Made by a program: the position numbers and the translations under genes
Origin: Thaumasiovibrio sp043421945
GTDB taxonomy: Bacteria; Pseudomonadota; Gammaproteobacteria; Enterobacterales; Vibrionaceae
Assembly: GCA_043421945.1 (NCBI GenBank)
Contig: JBHOGO010000135.1
Span: forward strand, 1 to 6,246
DNA length: 6,246 nt
Direction: 5' to 3'
Notes under the pieces: model-generated
Seen by the model: the letters and a program-made list of their open reading frames with translations, nothing else
Database searches by the model: none
What the model was told of the DNA's origin: nothing
Shown here: positions 1-4,926 of the stretch, piece by piece
Numbering within the stretch: the stretch's first letter is position 1
Layout of the letters: the number at the start of each line of letters is the position of its first letter

Positions 1-73
1 CAGAGAAGCCATCACTTAACATCACAAGCACAGAAAAATCAGGATTGATGGCGATGGCTTAAACCGATCTCAG
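1..73 (+). other. Sequence foreign to the adjacent regulator gene; possible end of an inserted element
   Basis: The GlxA-type gene loses its expected coding sequence at about position 73, and none of the three leftward frames here continues an AraC domain. On the plus strand an open frame enters from the window edge and ends with TAA at 60-62 (last residues KSGLMAMA), about 10 bp before the junction. A gene ending that close to a junction is what the end of an IS looks like, and the first bases leftward from the junction read CTGAGATCGG. I do not recognise the family, and the opposite end is outside the window. It could equally be a deletion scar. Confidence 0.25.
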
Positions 74-861
74 GTTAGATAGTCACATGCATTCTGTATT
101 CTTAGACACTGCAAATACTGATTTGGGTTGTAACCCGTAGCCTTTAGGAAGCGTCTTTGCATAGTACGTTCAGTAACGCTTACTTGCTTCGCTAGCTGAT
201 GTATCGATAACGGTTCTGTATATCCTTGATGCATTATTTGTTGAACAGAAACGATCACCAAATCACCATGATCGAACGATGGTTTGAACTGCTTATAATA
301 ACTCTGTTCTCTCTGCGCAGTATCGATAACAAGTGTTTTACCAAGTTGGTGAACAACCCGGGGAGATGAATATTTAGCGACCAGTTCAAACCCGAGATCC
401 AGCCACGACATCATACCGCCTGCCGTCACTATATCCCCATGGTCGATCAGTATTTTATTGCTGTTAAGGGGAATTTCCGAAAACATTCTGGTAAATGTTT
501 TTGCTAACGCCCAATGGGTTGTAACTTCTCTCTTACCAAGCAAGTTCGTTGCAGCCAGAATAAAGACCCCCGCGCAAGCAGATGACAGAACGGTACCTTT
601 GGAATATTGCTTTTTAAGCCATTCAATAAGTTTGGCTTCAGGTGCTAAGTAGTAATCGTCTATTGAAGCTGGCGGTAGCAAAACAACGGTGAAACTATCC
701 TCTATCAACCCATCATGCGAAATAATGATAGGTTCAAATGAGACCTCTATCCCTTGTTCTCGACAAACTCTGGTTGCAAGTATAAGCATCTCTTCAAGAC
801 CAAAAACTGCAGACTTCAATACTGAAGGATACTCGCAAATACCAATGGATACTTTTATCAT
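70..861 (-). CDS. GlxA family transcriptional regulator (DJ-1/PfpI + AraC), C-terminally truncated
   Basis: This 263-residue protein has the two-domain layout of GlxA-type regulators. Residues 1 to about 180 form a DJ-1/PfpI-like glutamine-amidotransferase fold, with the elbow segment SSACAGVF (Cys96), TTHWA at 114-118 and DIVTAGGM at 143-150. From about residue 203 an AraC/XylS helix-turn-helix begins (LSIHQLAKQVSVTERTMQRRF). In the family the DJ-1 domain is thought to sense a small molecule, often without catalysis, and the AraC domain needs two helix-turn-helix units, about 100 residues, to bind DNA. Here the protein ends (ACDYLT, then TGA) after the first unit, about 50-60 residues short of the usual 310-330. 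DNA binding is therefore probably lost or weakened, and the gene is probably a remnant. It is divergent from the hydrolase at 979, with 117 bp between them; GlxA-type regulators often control a neighbour, so this may once have been its regulator. The ATG at 859-861 has only a weak AGAG ahead of it. Confidence 0.85.
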   Translation of the reverse strand: MIKVSIGICEYPSVLKSAVFGLEEMLILATRVCREQGIEVSFEPIIISHDGLIEDSFTVVLLPPASIDDYYLAPEAKLIEWLKKQYSKGTVLSSACAGVFILAATNLLGKREVTTHWALAKTFTRMFSEIPLNSNKILIDHGDIVTAGGMMSWLDLGFELVAKYSSPRVVHQLGKTLVIDTAQREQSYYKQFKPSFDHGDLVIVSVQQIMHQGYTEPLSIHQLAKQVSVTERTMQRRFLKATGYNPNQYLQCLRIQNACDYLT

Positions 862-935
862 TCAGATCTCTGATTATGTCGGTTTTTGCCCTTTATGTGT
901 CATTTTAACCACTAAAAAAACGACATCAAGTTGCT

Positions 936-941
936 TATAAT
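936..941 (+). promoter_or_regulatory. Probable -10 box of the isochorismatase-family gene
   Basis: A perfect TATAAT lies 37 bp upstream of the start codon at 979, in the divergent intergenic region. No good -35 lies 16-18 bp upstream, only an A-rich run, so the promoter would be weak or need an activator. An AGAGGGTAA ribosome-binding region lies just before the ATG. Confidence 0.45.
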
Positions 942-978
942 TTTTCTGAACAAAAAGTGAGAACAGAGGGTAACAAAA

Positions 979-1497
979 ATGAACAAAGCTGCATTAGTTA
1001 TAATTGACATACAAAACGATTACTTTCCCAAAGGTAACTTCCCGCTGTGGAATGCAGATAAGATACTGATAAATATTAAAAAAATAATTTCTAAAGCTAA
1101 CCAGAAGCACATTCCTGTCTTTCTTATCCAACACGTATCTTCGGCTCCTAAGGGAATGGCTCCTTTCTTTGAGAAAGGTAGTGAAGGTGTAAAGATCCAC
1201 CCCGAAATAATCGCCATATGCCCTAACGCTGAAGTCATACAGAAACAACATGCAGATAGCTTTTATCAAACGCGTTTAGATAAATCACTAGAAAAACTTG
1301 GTATTGATGAATTACTGATATGCGGGATGATGACACAAAATTGCGTTACGCATACTGCTATATCAAAGAAGGCAGAAAAATATAAAGTTTCAATTATTGA
1401 AGATTGCTGCACAACTACAGATACGATGATTCATAAAATTGCTTTGAATGCAGCATCACCTCGCGTACCACTAGTAATGCTTTCCGAGGTGCTGTAG
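979..1497 (+). CDS. Isochorismatase-family cysteine hydrolase
   Basis: A 172-residue single-domain protein of the isochorismatase/nicotinamidase-like hydrolase superfamily. The family's catalytic triad is visible: Asp10 in ALVIIDIQNDYF, Lys89 in VIQKQHADSF, and the nucleophile Cys122 in CGMMTQNCVTHTA. The C-terminal strand-helix region (VSIIEDCCTTTD) is also typical. Length is close to the usual 175-200 residues, so it appears complete. Members hydrolyse amide, imide or vinyl-ether bonds through a thioester intermediate, and the substrate cannot be read from the sequence. It is a cytosolic protein with no signal peptide. It stands alone, divergent from the truncated GlxA-type regulator and converging on the next gene with only 40 bp between the stop codons and no clear terminator. 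The start has a good GAGGG ribosome-binding site. It is noticeably A-rich and lysine-rich compared with its neighbours, which may indicate separate acquisition. Confidence 0.9.
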   Translation: MNKAALVIIDIQNDYFPKGNFPLWNADKILINIKKIISKANQKHIPVFLIQHVSSAPKGMAPFFEKGSEGVKIHPEIIAICPNAEVIQKQHADSFYQTRLDKSLEKLGIDELLICGMMTQNCVTHTAISKKAEKYKVSIIEDCCTTTDTMIHKIALNAASPRVPLVMLSEVL

Positions 1498-1537
1498 AAA
1501 TAGTCATTAGAAAATGTATTGAAACCTTAAATGCTTA

Positions 1538-2020
1538 TTATGGCGCTGAACTTGAATTTAACTCCTGAACATCAATAAGGTCAACTTCCCTAGCTAAGAC
1601 CTGCTTATATTCGATTAAGCGCTGGACAGGGATAACTGGCAACACAATACCGTAATAGTCTTTGAATACGGACTCTGAGAAGTTGATGTTTAAATGATGC
1701 CAAGAGCCATCTGTTGATGATTGAATTTTTGTATTTTGAGATAAACCAATTTCAATTTTTTGATCTTGGTAGATTAACTGAAAATACTCTAGATCCCAGC
1801 CATATTCTGCGTAATGGGCTAAGGGCTTTGAAATGAATGGCTCTACTTGTTTAAGGATTTTATTGGTATCAGCATTGTGAATGTATAGGTCAATGTCTGC
1901 GACTTCGCGACTACCACCGTGAATAGTTGCAGCGAGACCACCAACTATTTGATATTCAGTGCCCTCAGACTCAAGAATAGCTTTGAGCCAATTCAGTGCT
2001 CTTTTTACTTTTATGCTCAT
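1538..2020 (-). CDS. Small nucleotidyltransferase-fold protein
   Basis: A 160-residue protein with the minimal nucleotidyltransferase signature. IVGGLAATIHGG carries the Gly27-Gly28 nucleotide-binding turn, ADIDLYI the paired carboxylates Asp42 and Asp44, and KIEIGLS a likely third acidic residue, Glu90. The C-terminal segment LIEYKQVLAREVDLIDVQEL is the conserved tail of this family; similar proteins are sometimes annotated as MazG-related or simply as nucleotidyltransferase family proteins. The fold suggests transfer of a nucleotide to a protein, RNA or small molecule, but the substrate is unknown. Some relatives act as the antitoxin or toxin half of MNT/HEPN-like pairs, but no HEPN partner is adjacent here, so it is a solitary gene. 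A strong AAGGGAG ribosome-binding site at 2025-2031, 4 nt before the ATG, supports the start. It is transcribed leftward and meets the hydrolase tail to tail. Confidence 0.78.
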   Translation of the reverse strand: MSIKVKRALNWLKAILESEGTEYQIVGGLAATIHGGSREVADIDLYIHNADTNKILKQVEPFISKPLAHYAEYGWDLEYFQLIYQDQKIEIGLSQNTKIQSSTDGSWHHLNINFSESVFKDYYGIVLPVIPVQRLIEYKQVLAREVDLIDVQELNSSSAP

Positions 2021-2311
2021 TTTGCTCCCTTAGTCGAAATTTGCCCTGTGACATAAGGCTAATTAGACGGCTAACAGCTGCCTTTAACTCTCACATAATG
2101 CCGTCTTTCACTTACTGACTCAATTACAAATCAATGCCTTATCAACAATGCAAGGAAGTTTGAATGCTAAGAGGTGCATAATTCCTAGATGAGCGGAGTT
2201 CGCATAACTTGTTGTAGTACAAATTCACATTAACAAGATATGAATGAGTATTTACTCTGAATAATTTTGGGGCATAAACGATTTATGCCCCTAGAAAAAG
2301 ACCATTGGTAG
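2021..2311. other. Intergenic region, 291 bp, with inverted repeats
   Basis: No coding sequence is supported here. From left to right it holds the ribosome-binding site of the nucleotidyltransferase gene; a spaced 7-bp inverted repeat (AGACGGC at 2065-2071 and GCCGTCT at 2100-2106); two GCATAA motifs 26 bp apart (2176 and 2202) around a GCGGAGTT; and a perfect 10-bp hairpin at 2269-2291. The promoter for the nucleotidyltransferase gene must lie here but I cannot place it with confidence. Confidence 0.5.
2269..2291. terminator. Perfect 10-bp hairpin downstream of the decarboxylase-family gene
   Basis: The arms GGGGCATAAA (2269-2278) and TTTATGCCCC (2282-2291) are perfect complements around a 3-nt loop, 20 bp past the stop of the leftward gene. 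The position suits a terminator for that gene, but the leftward RNA would continue with AAAAUUAUU and so lacks a proper U-tract. It may work with Rho or only as a 3' stabilising hairpin. Confidence 0.45.
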
Positions 2312-2692
2312 TTATGTATTGCTTCGTTCTAGAAGGATTTCTTTTAGGGAGAACATTCCATTTAATGCCGATGGGAAGCCTGCATATACTGACATCTGCA
2401 ATATGACTTCCTTTAGTTCAGCTTCGGAGCACCCAACATTTAGGGCTGCATGCAGGTGAACTTTCAGTTGTGGTGCACAATTTCCCATTGCTGTTAATGC
2501 GGCAACTGTAGCAATTTCTCGCTCCTTCAAGCTCAGTCCTTCTCGGCTATATATATCCCCAAAAGGATACTCAATTGTAAACCTTGCTAGATCTGGACAA
2601 ATATCTTCCAAGCTTTCGATTACCTTTTGCCCTGCTTCACCATCGGTTTGCGCTAACTTATCTAAACCTATTTGATATCTTGAGCTACTCAT
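2312..2692 (-). CDS. Carboxymuconolactone decarboxylase family protein
   Basis: A 126-residue all-helical protein of the CMD/AhpD-like family. The core reads LKEREIATVAALTAMGNC followed by KVHLHAALNVGCSEAELKEVILQ and YAGFPSALNGM, the usual order of conserved helices in PcaC-like proteins. His79 and His81 lie in the helix that carries the active-site histidine in that family; Cys72 and Cys88 are present but there is no AhpD-type CxxC. The length matches the family (120-135). Without the rest of a protocatechuate pathway nearby, a role in beta-ketoadipate catabolism is unlikely. In Bacillus subtilis the CMD protein YraC lies beside the MerR-family regulator AdhR, which responds to aldehydes and other electrophiles, and the same pairing here suggests a carbonyl-stress role. 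It is the second gene of a leftward pair, 57 bp after merR, with its own MerR-type promoter in the gap. An AAGGAA ribosome-binding site (2699-2704) supports the ATG. Confidence 0.85.
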   Translation of the reverse strand: MSSSRYQIGLDKLAQTDGEAGQKVIESLEDICPDLARFTIEYPFGDIYSREGLSLKEREIATVAALTAMGNCAPQLKVHLHAALNVGCSEAELKEVILQMSVYAGFPSALNGMFSLKEILLERSNT

Positions 2693-2722
2693 TACAAGTT
2701 CCTTGTGTCATTGAATAACAAT

Positions 2723-2753
2723 AGGCTAATTGTTAGAGTTAACTCTAAGTCAA
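2723..2753 (-). promoter_or_regulatory. MerR-type promoter with 19-bp spacer and dyad operator
   Basis: Reading leftward, -35 TTGACT (2753-2748) and -10 TAGCCT (2728-2723) are separated by exactly 19 bp, the overlong spacer that MerR-family activators correct by untwisting DNA. The spacer region holds the dyad TTAGAGTTAACTCTAA (2733-2748). Its half-sites, CTTAGAG-N4-CTCTAA, are close to the AdhR operator CTTAAAG-N4-CTTTAAG known from Bacillus. The promoter reads into the decarboxylase-family gene. The -35 box contains the TGA stop codon of merR (2752-2750). Confidence 0.85.
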
Positions 2754-3106
2754 GCTTTTAATTCACGCTCATAATAGTCGATTTTTGCATCGAGAGCGGA
2801 AAGGTGCTTCTCTTGCTTTTCGAGGCCTGCTTTGAGATGCGTACGGTGCTCTTCGAGTAACTCTTTTCTTGCCTCTAGAGTAGACTCCCCTTGGTATCGA
2901 AGTTTTGAGTATTCCTTTATGGCATTTAAGGGCATGCCTGTTTCCTTGAGCCGTATAATGAATTGAACCCAATCAGTATCCTTTTCGAGGTAGAATCGGC
3001 GTCCGCTCGCATCTCGGTTGATGTTTCTGATCAAACCAATTTTTTCGTAATATCGCAGCGTATAAGGTGATAGCCCTACTAGCTCAGAAAATCGCTTTAT
3101 GTCCAT
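2750..3106 (-). CDS. MerR family transcriptional regulator (AdhR/NmlR-like, cysteine-free)
   Basis: A 118-residue regulator. Residues 1-70 form a winged helix-turn-helix (FSELVGLSPYTLRYYEKIGL, then RRFYLEKDTDWVQFIIRLKETGMPL), with the YYEKIGL segment that is highly characteristic of MerR proteins. Residues 75-116 form the long antiparallel dimerisation coiled coil (EEHRTHLKAGLEKQEKHLSALDAKIDYYERELKA), ending without a metal-binding loop. Small MerR proteins of this type (AdhR, NmlR) sense aldehydes or nitrosative stress through a conserved cysteine near residue 52. Here that area reads QFIIRLKETG and the whole protein contains no cysteine, so any sensing must be by another route. It is transcribed leftward and is followed by its probable target gene, whose operator lies in the intergenic gap. 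A related site just before its own start suggests autoregulation. The start is chosen because the helix-turn-helix begins immediately, as in the family; the ribosome-binding site (AGAG) is weak. Confidence 0.9.
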   Translation of the reverse strand: MDIKRFSELVGLSPYTLRYYEKIGLIRNINRDASGRRFYLEKDTDWVQFIIRLKETGMPLNAIKEYSKLRYQGESTLEARKELLEEHRTHLKAGLEKQEKHLSALDAKIDYYERELKA

Positions 3107-3125
3107 ATCAAGTTAACTCTGATCA
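3107..3125 (-). promoter_or_regulatory. Second, imperfect MerR-type operator upstream of merR
   Basis: Leftward, the sequence TCAGAGTTAACTTGA lies directly before the merR start codon. It shares the AGAGTTAACT core with the perfect operator at 2733-2748, with one degenerate half-site. Its position would let the regulator repress its own transcription or translation. No convincing -35/-10 pair could be assigned around it. Confidence 0.5.
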
Positions 3126-3259
3126 CACAAGTTCTATCATGCTAACCAGATAAGTTACCTTAAGGCAATCCTGAATCCGTCTTTGATGCCACAAGCATTG
3201 GTGACAAACTATGGGGCATTTTCGTGTTTCATACCCCGCCAGCAAGCCTCTGGACATAT

Positions 3260-3270
3260 ATGGACGCCCC
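3260..3270. repeat. Subterminal inverted repeat, right end of the IS (3' of transposase)
   Basis: ATGGACGCCCC, perfectly complementary to the copy at 4594-4604 and set in 3 bp from the inferred element end. Confidence 0.85.
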
Positions 3271-3299
3271 TGTGATTGCAAGAACTGATTAGATGCGGT

Positions 3300-3430
3300 T
3301 CGCTGACATATATCCGACGTCTCTATGAGCTTTTACTGCTCGCGCCATGATGTAATCTGCTCTCTGCTTCCTTTACATTTCCACGGCATCAGTAATGCCT
3401 TGTCCAGAATCAGGTTTTCGCAGAGACGTT
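3300..3430 (-). ncRNA. Bridge/seeker guide RNA of the IS1111-type element
   Basis: IS110/IS1111 transposases are guided by an RNA from the element's non-coding end that pairs with both target and donor DNA. Reading leftward, a 7-bp stem (UCUCUGC 3426-3420 with GCAGAGA 3367-3361) closes a loop containing segment TCTGGACA (3408-3401), a hairpin (3399-3385, stem GGCAT/ATGCC) and segment GGAAATGT (3382-3375). A second module follows, with ACATCA (3353-3348), a hairpin (stem GAGC/GCTC, 3341-3327) and ATATATGT (3313-3306). The first pair matches the left and right target flanks; the second pair matches the two element ends. In both modules the left guide equals the plus strand and the right guide is its complement, the strand logic and order (target loop, then donor loop) described for IS621. 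The RNA ends are estimates; family RNAs range from under 100 to about 180 nt. Confidence 0.75.
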
Positions 3431-3501
3431 GACCGTTTGTTCATCAATACTTGCAAACTCGGGTACTGCTGTTTATTTCTAAATAATCTTTGTATTAACG
3501 G

Positions 3502-4530
3502 TTACGCAAAGGCTTTGTTCACATTGAACTGTTCACCTGAGCTTAAAAGATGCCACCCAATTCTGCATAGCTTGTTTGCCAAGGCGACAACTGCTTTAAC
3601 CTTACCTCGTCTGATAATTAGCTCCCGTAACCAAATACCCATCTTGTCCTGACGCTTATCTGTATACCGAACAACCGCTCGTGCGCCATGCAAGATAAGC
3701 GTTCGTAACTGCTTATTACCATTTTTGGTAATACCGTTCAGGCAGGATTTACCTCCCGAGCTATGCTGCTTCGGAACTAAACCACACCAAGCAGAAAACT
3801 ATCGGCCATTAGAGAATTGCTTCCCTGTACCGAGTTCACTAATTAACGCTGAGCTGATAATGGGGCCAAACCCTGGAACTTCTTGTAACGCTTTAAAACG
3901 AGGGTTGGTTTTACACAGCTCCAGTAAGTCGTGTTCCACTTGCTGAATATCCCTATTTAACTGCCTAAGCTCATCGTAGCTTTCAAGCAATACACGTCTC
4001 ATCATTTGGGATAGCTGATTACTCGCATCTTCTATGGCCAACGGCAAAAGCTCTTGAAACTTAGTAACGTGCTTGGGGAATATTACTCCGTATTCAGCCG
4101 CCATAGCACGGGCTTGGTTTACAAGAGCAGTTCTATTCTCAACAAGACGTTGACGAACGTTTCGCAGTGCTTTGATATCTTGCTGTTCTATTGTCTTTAC
4201 TTGCACAGGATGAACATCTGGTCGTTGAGATGCTTCGCATATAGCCCTAGCATCATTCGCATCATTTTTCTGATGACCCACAAACGGCTTAACGAATTGA
4301 GCAGGAATCAACATAACCTCAAATCCATGCTTCTGTATTTGTCTAGCCCAGTGATGGGATGATGCGCAAGCTTCCATAGCGATGAGAGTGTTCTCAGGAA
4401 GCTGACTCAGCTTTTTCATCAAATCACTTCTGGTGATCTTTCTGTTCCATGCCACCTTGTTATCATGAAGTAGAACACAAACCTGAAAGACGGATTTGGC
4501 AATATCGATACCAACAACTTTAATGTTCAT
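3502..4530 (-). pseudogene. IS110-family (IS1111-type) transposase, interrupted by an in-frame amber codon
   Basis: The full frame is 342 codons, the normal length for the family, with a TAG at 3801-3799 replacing codon 244. Residues 1-243 hold the RuvC-like DEDD domain: Asp9 in VVGIDIAKS, Glu53 in LIAMEACASS, and Asp90/Asp93 in QKNDANDARA, then a coiled region, then the start of the Transposase_20 domain (EVPGFGPIISSALISELG). After the stop, the frame continues without shift through FSAWCGLVPKQHSSGGKS, including the conserved serine (257/258) that is the second catalytic element, and then GITKNGNKQLR and LHGARAVV to a natural end. The family normally has Glu at the stop position, so a single G-to-T change (GAG to TAG) explains the break. 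The product lacks the catalytic serine and is presumably inactive unless the amber is read through. The ATG at 4530 is preferred over an upstream one at 4563 because AAGGAG (4544-4539) sits 8 nt before it. Confidence 0.9.
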
Positions 4531-4547
4531 GATGGATGCTCCTTCGT

Positions 4548-4570
4548 AATTAAGTGTTAACACCTTAATT
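4548..4570. promoter_or_regulatory. Near-perfect palindrome upstream of the transposase gene
   Basis: The arms AATTAAG (4548-4554) and CTTAATT (4564-4570) surround TGTTAACA, with one extra base breaking symmetry. It lies inside the IS, just 5' of the transposase ribosome-binding site. It could be an operator or an RNA hairpin limiting transposase expression; function is inferred only from position. Confidence 0.4.
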
Positions 4571-4593
4571 CTGGCTCATCGAAGCCGTTAATG

Positions 4594-4604
4594 GGGGCGT
4601 CCAT
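4594..4604. repeat. Subterminal inverted repeat, left end of the IS (5' of transposase)
   Basis: GGGGCGTCCAT, the perfect complement of 3260-3270, set in 7 bp from the inferred element end at 4611. Confidence 0.85.
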
Positions 4605-4759
4605 CACATCATTTCCGAGTTACGATCGATAAACCATCTCGACTTTTTGCATTACTTCTAGTATTGCAACCATGCTGCCTGCCTACATGTGACAGACCAC
4701 AATCGCTAATCCACTACATATTGAAGTACTATGATTAAAGATAGTTAAGCATGTGTTGA

Positions 4760-4779
4760 TAGACCTTAAACTAGGCCGC
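4760..4779 (+). repeat. 20-bp direct repeat, copy 1, upstream of the toxin-antitoxin operon
   Basis: TAGACCTTAAACTAGGCCGC matches the sequence at 5960-5979 at 18 of 20 positions (CC versus TT). The two copies start exactly 1200 bp apart and bracket the operon. In the second copy the final GGCCGC is the left arm of the operon's terminator; here no hairpin follows. Confidence 0.7.
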
Positions 4780-4820
4780 CTACGAGCACTAAGCCCAACG
4801 ATAATGTGACACTCTCTTGC

Positions 4821-4863
4821 TTTCGAATATTTCGAATGTTGACTTTTTTCGAATATTTCGGAT
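4821..4863 (+). promoter_or_regulatory. Two 17-bp operator repeats of the toxin-antitoxin promoter
   Basis: TTTCGAATATTTCGAAT (4821-4837) and TTTCGAATATTTCGGAT (4847-4863) differ at one base and start 26 bp apart. Each is close to palindromic around TTCGAA half-sites. The first ends just before the -35 box; the second fills the spacer and overlaps the -10. Occupancy of either would block polymerase. Autorepression by the antitoxin or the toxin-antitoxin complex is typical of such operons. Confidence 0.7.
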
Positions 4864-4866
4864 AAT
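4839..4866 (+). promoter_or_regulatory. Promoter of the toxin-antitoxin operon
   Basis: -35 TTGACT (4839-4844) and -10 GATAAT (4861-4866) are spaced by 16 bp, giving a leader of about 55 nt before the antitoxin ATG. It is the best sigma-70-like match in this intergenic region and is embedded in the operator repeats. Confidence 0.7.
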
Positions 4867-4867
4867 G

Positions 4868-4895
4868 TCATGGTCAGAAGATTTGTATACCATGA
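4868..4895 (+). repeat. Inverted repeat in the antitoxin leader
   Basis: TCATGGT (4868-4874) and ACCATGA (4889-4895) form a perfect 7-bp dyad with a 14-nt spacer, just downstream of the -10 box. It could be a further protein-binding site or a hairpin near the 5' end of the mRNA. Confidence 0.45.
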
Positions 4896-4926
4896 AATCA
4901 GAAACTAAAAACTAGAGAGAAACACG

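Larger units (their letters stand above)
3257..4611 (-). mobile_element. IS110-family (IS1111-type) insertion sequence, about 1355 bp
   Basis: The element carries a DEDD transposase gene reading leftward and subterminal 11-bp inverted repeats: ATGGACGCCCC at 3260-3270 and its complement at 4594-4604. Only about 60 bp lie upstream of the transposase, while about 245 bp of non-coding sequence lie downstream. Subterminal repeats set in by 7 bp at the transposase-start end and 3 bp at the other, with the RNA gene downstream, define the IS1111 type and give boundaries 3257-4611. These boundaries are independently supported by guide segments in the RNA that match the flanks exactly up to them. Both junctions read CA next to the break, so the exact crossover within that dinucleotide is ambiguous. 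No target duplication is visible, as is usual for the family. The copy is probably non-autonomous because its transposase is broken. Confidence 0.88.
4612..4926. other. Intergenic region between the IS and the toxin-antitoxin operon, 315 bp
   Basis: No gene is supported. The first part, next to the IS, looks like ordinary non-coding sequence; a leftward open stretch at about 4671-4621 encodes only 17 residues. The second part holds one copy of the 20-bp direct repeat (4760-4779), the toxin-antitoxin promoter with its operator repeats (4821-4866) and a leader inverted repeat (4868-4895). Confidence 0.6.

Noticed and set aside
458..940. Plus-strand open frames inside the GlxA-type gene (458-652 and 689-940)
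   Set aside because: They lie opposite a well-supported regulator, have no recognisable motifs, and the second runs into the hydrolase promoter.
994..1269. Minus-strand open frames inside the isochorismatase-family gene
   Set aside because: Opposite-strand shadows of a gene with an intact catalytic triad.
2040..2106. Integron attC site suggested by the AGACGGC/GCCGTCT inverted repeat and a leftward TTATG...GTTAGCC
   Set aside because: GTTAGCC does not fit the GTTRRRY core, no matching RYYYAAC partner sits at the right distance, and neighbouring genes are in mixed orientation.
3502..3693. Separate small protein at the 3' end of the transposase
   Set aside because: It is the in-frame continuation of the transposase after the amber codon; its ATG is an internal methionine-like start in LHGARAVV context with no ribosome-binding site.
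3395..3946. Plus-strand open frames at 3395-3652 and 3725-3946
   Set aside because: They overlap the guide RNA and the transposase on the opposite strand and have no family resemblance.
4531..4563. Longer transposase start at 4563
   Set aside because: The extension lies over the palindrome and ribosome-binding site; AAGGAG is correctly placed for the ATG at 4530 and family proteins begin at that point.
4621..4672. 17-residue leftward frame ending at TAA near 4621
   Set aside because: Too short, preceded by a stop, no ribosome-binding site or recognised family.
4683..4871. Minus-strand open frame over the toxin-antitoxin promoter
   Set aside because: It runs through the operator repeats and promoter and has no recognisable protein features.
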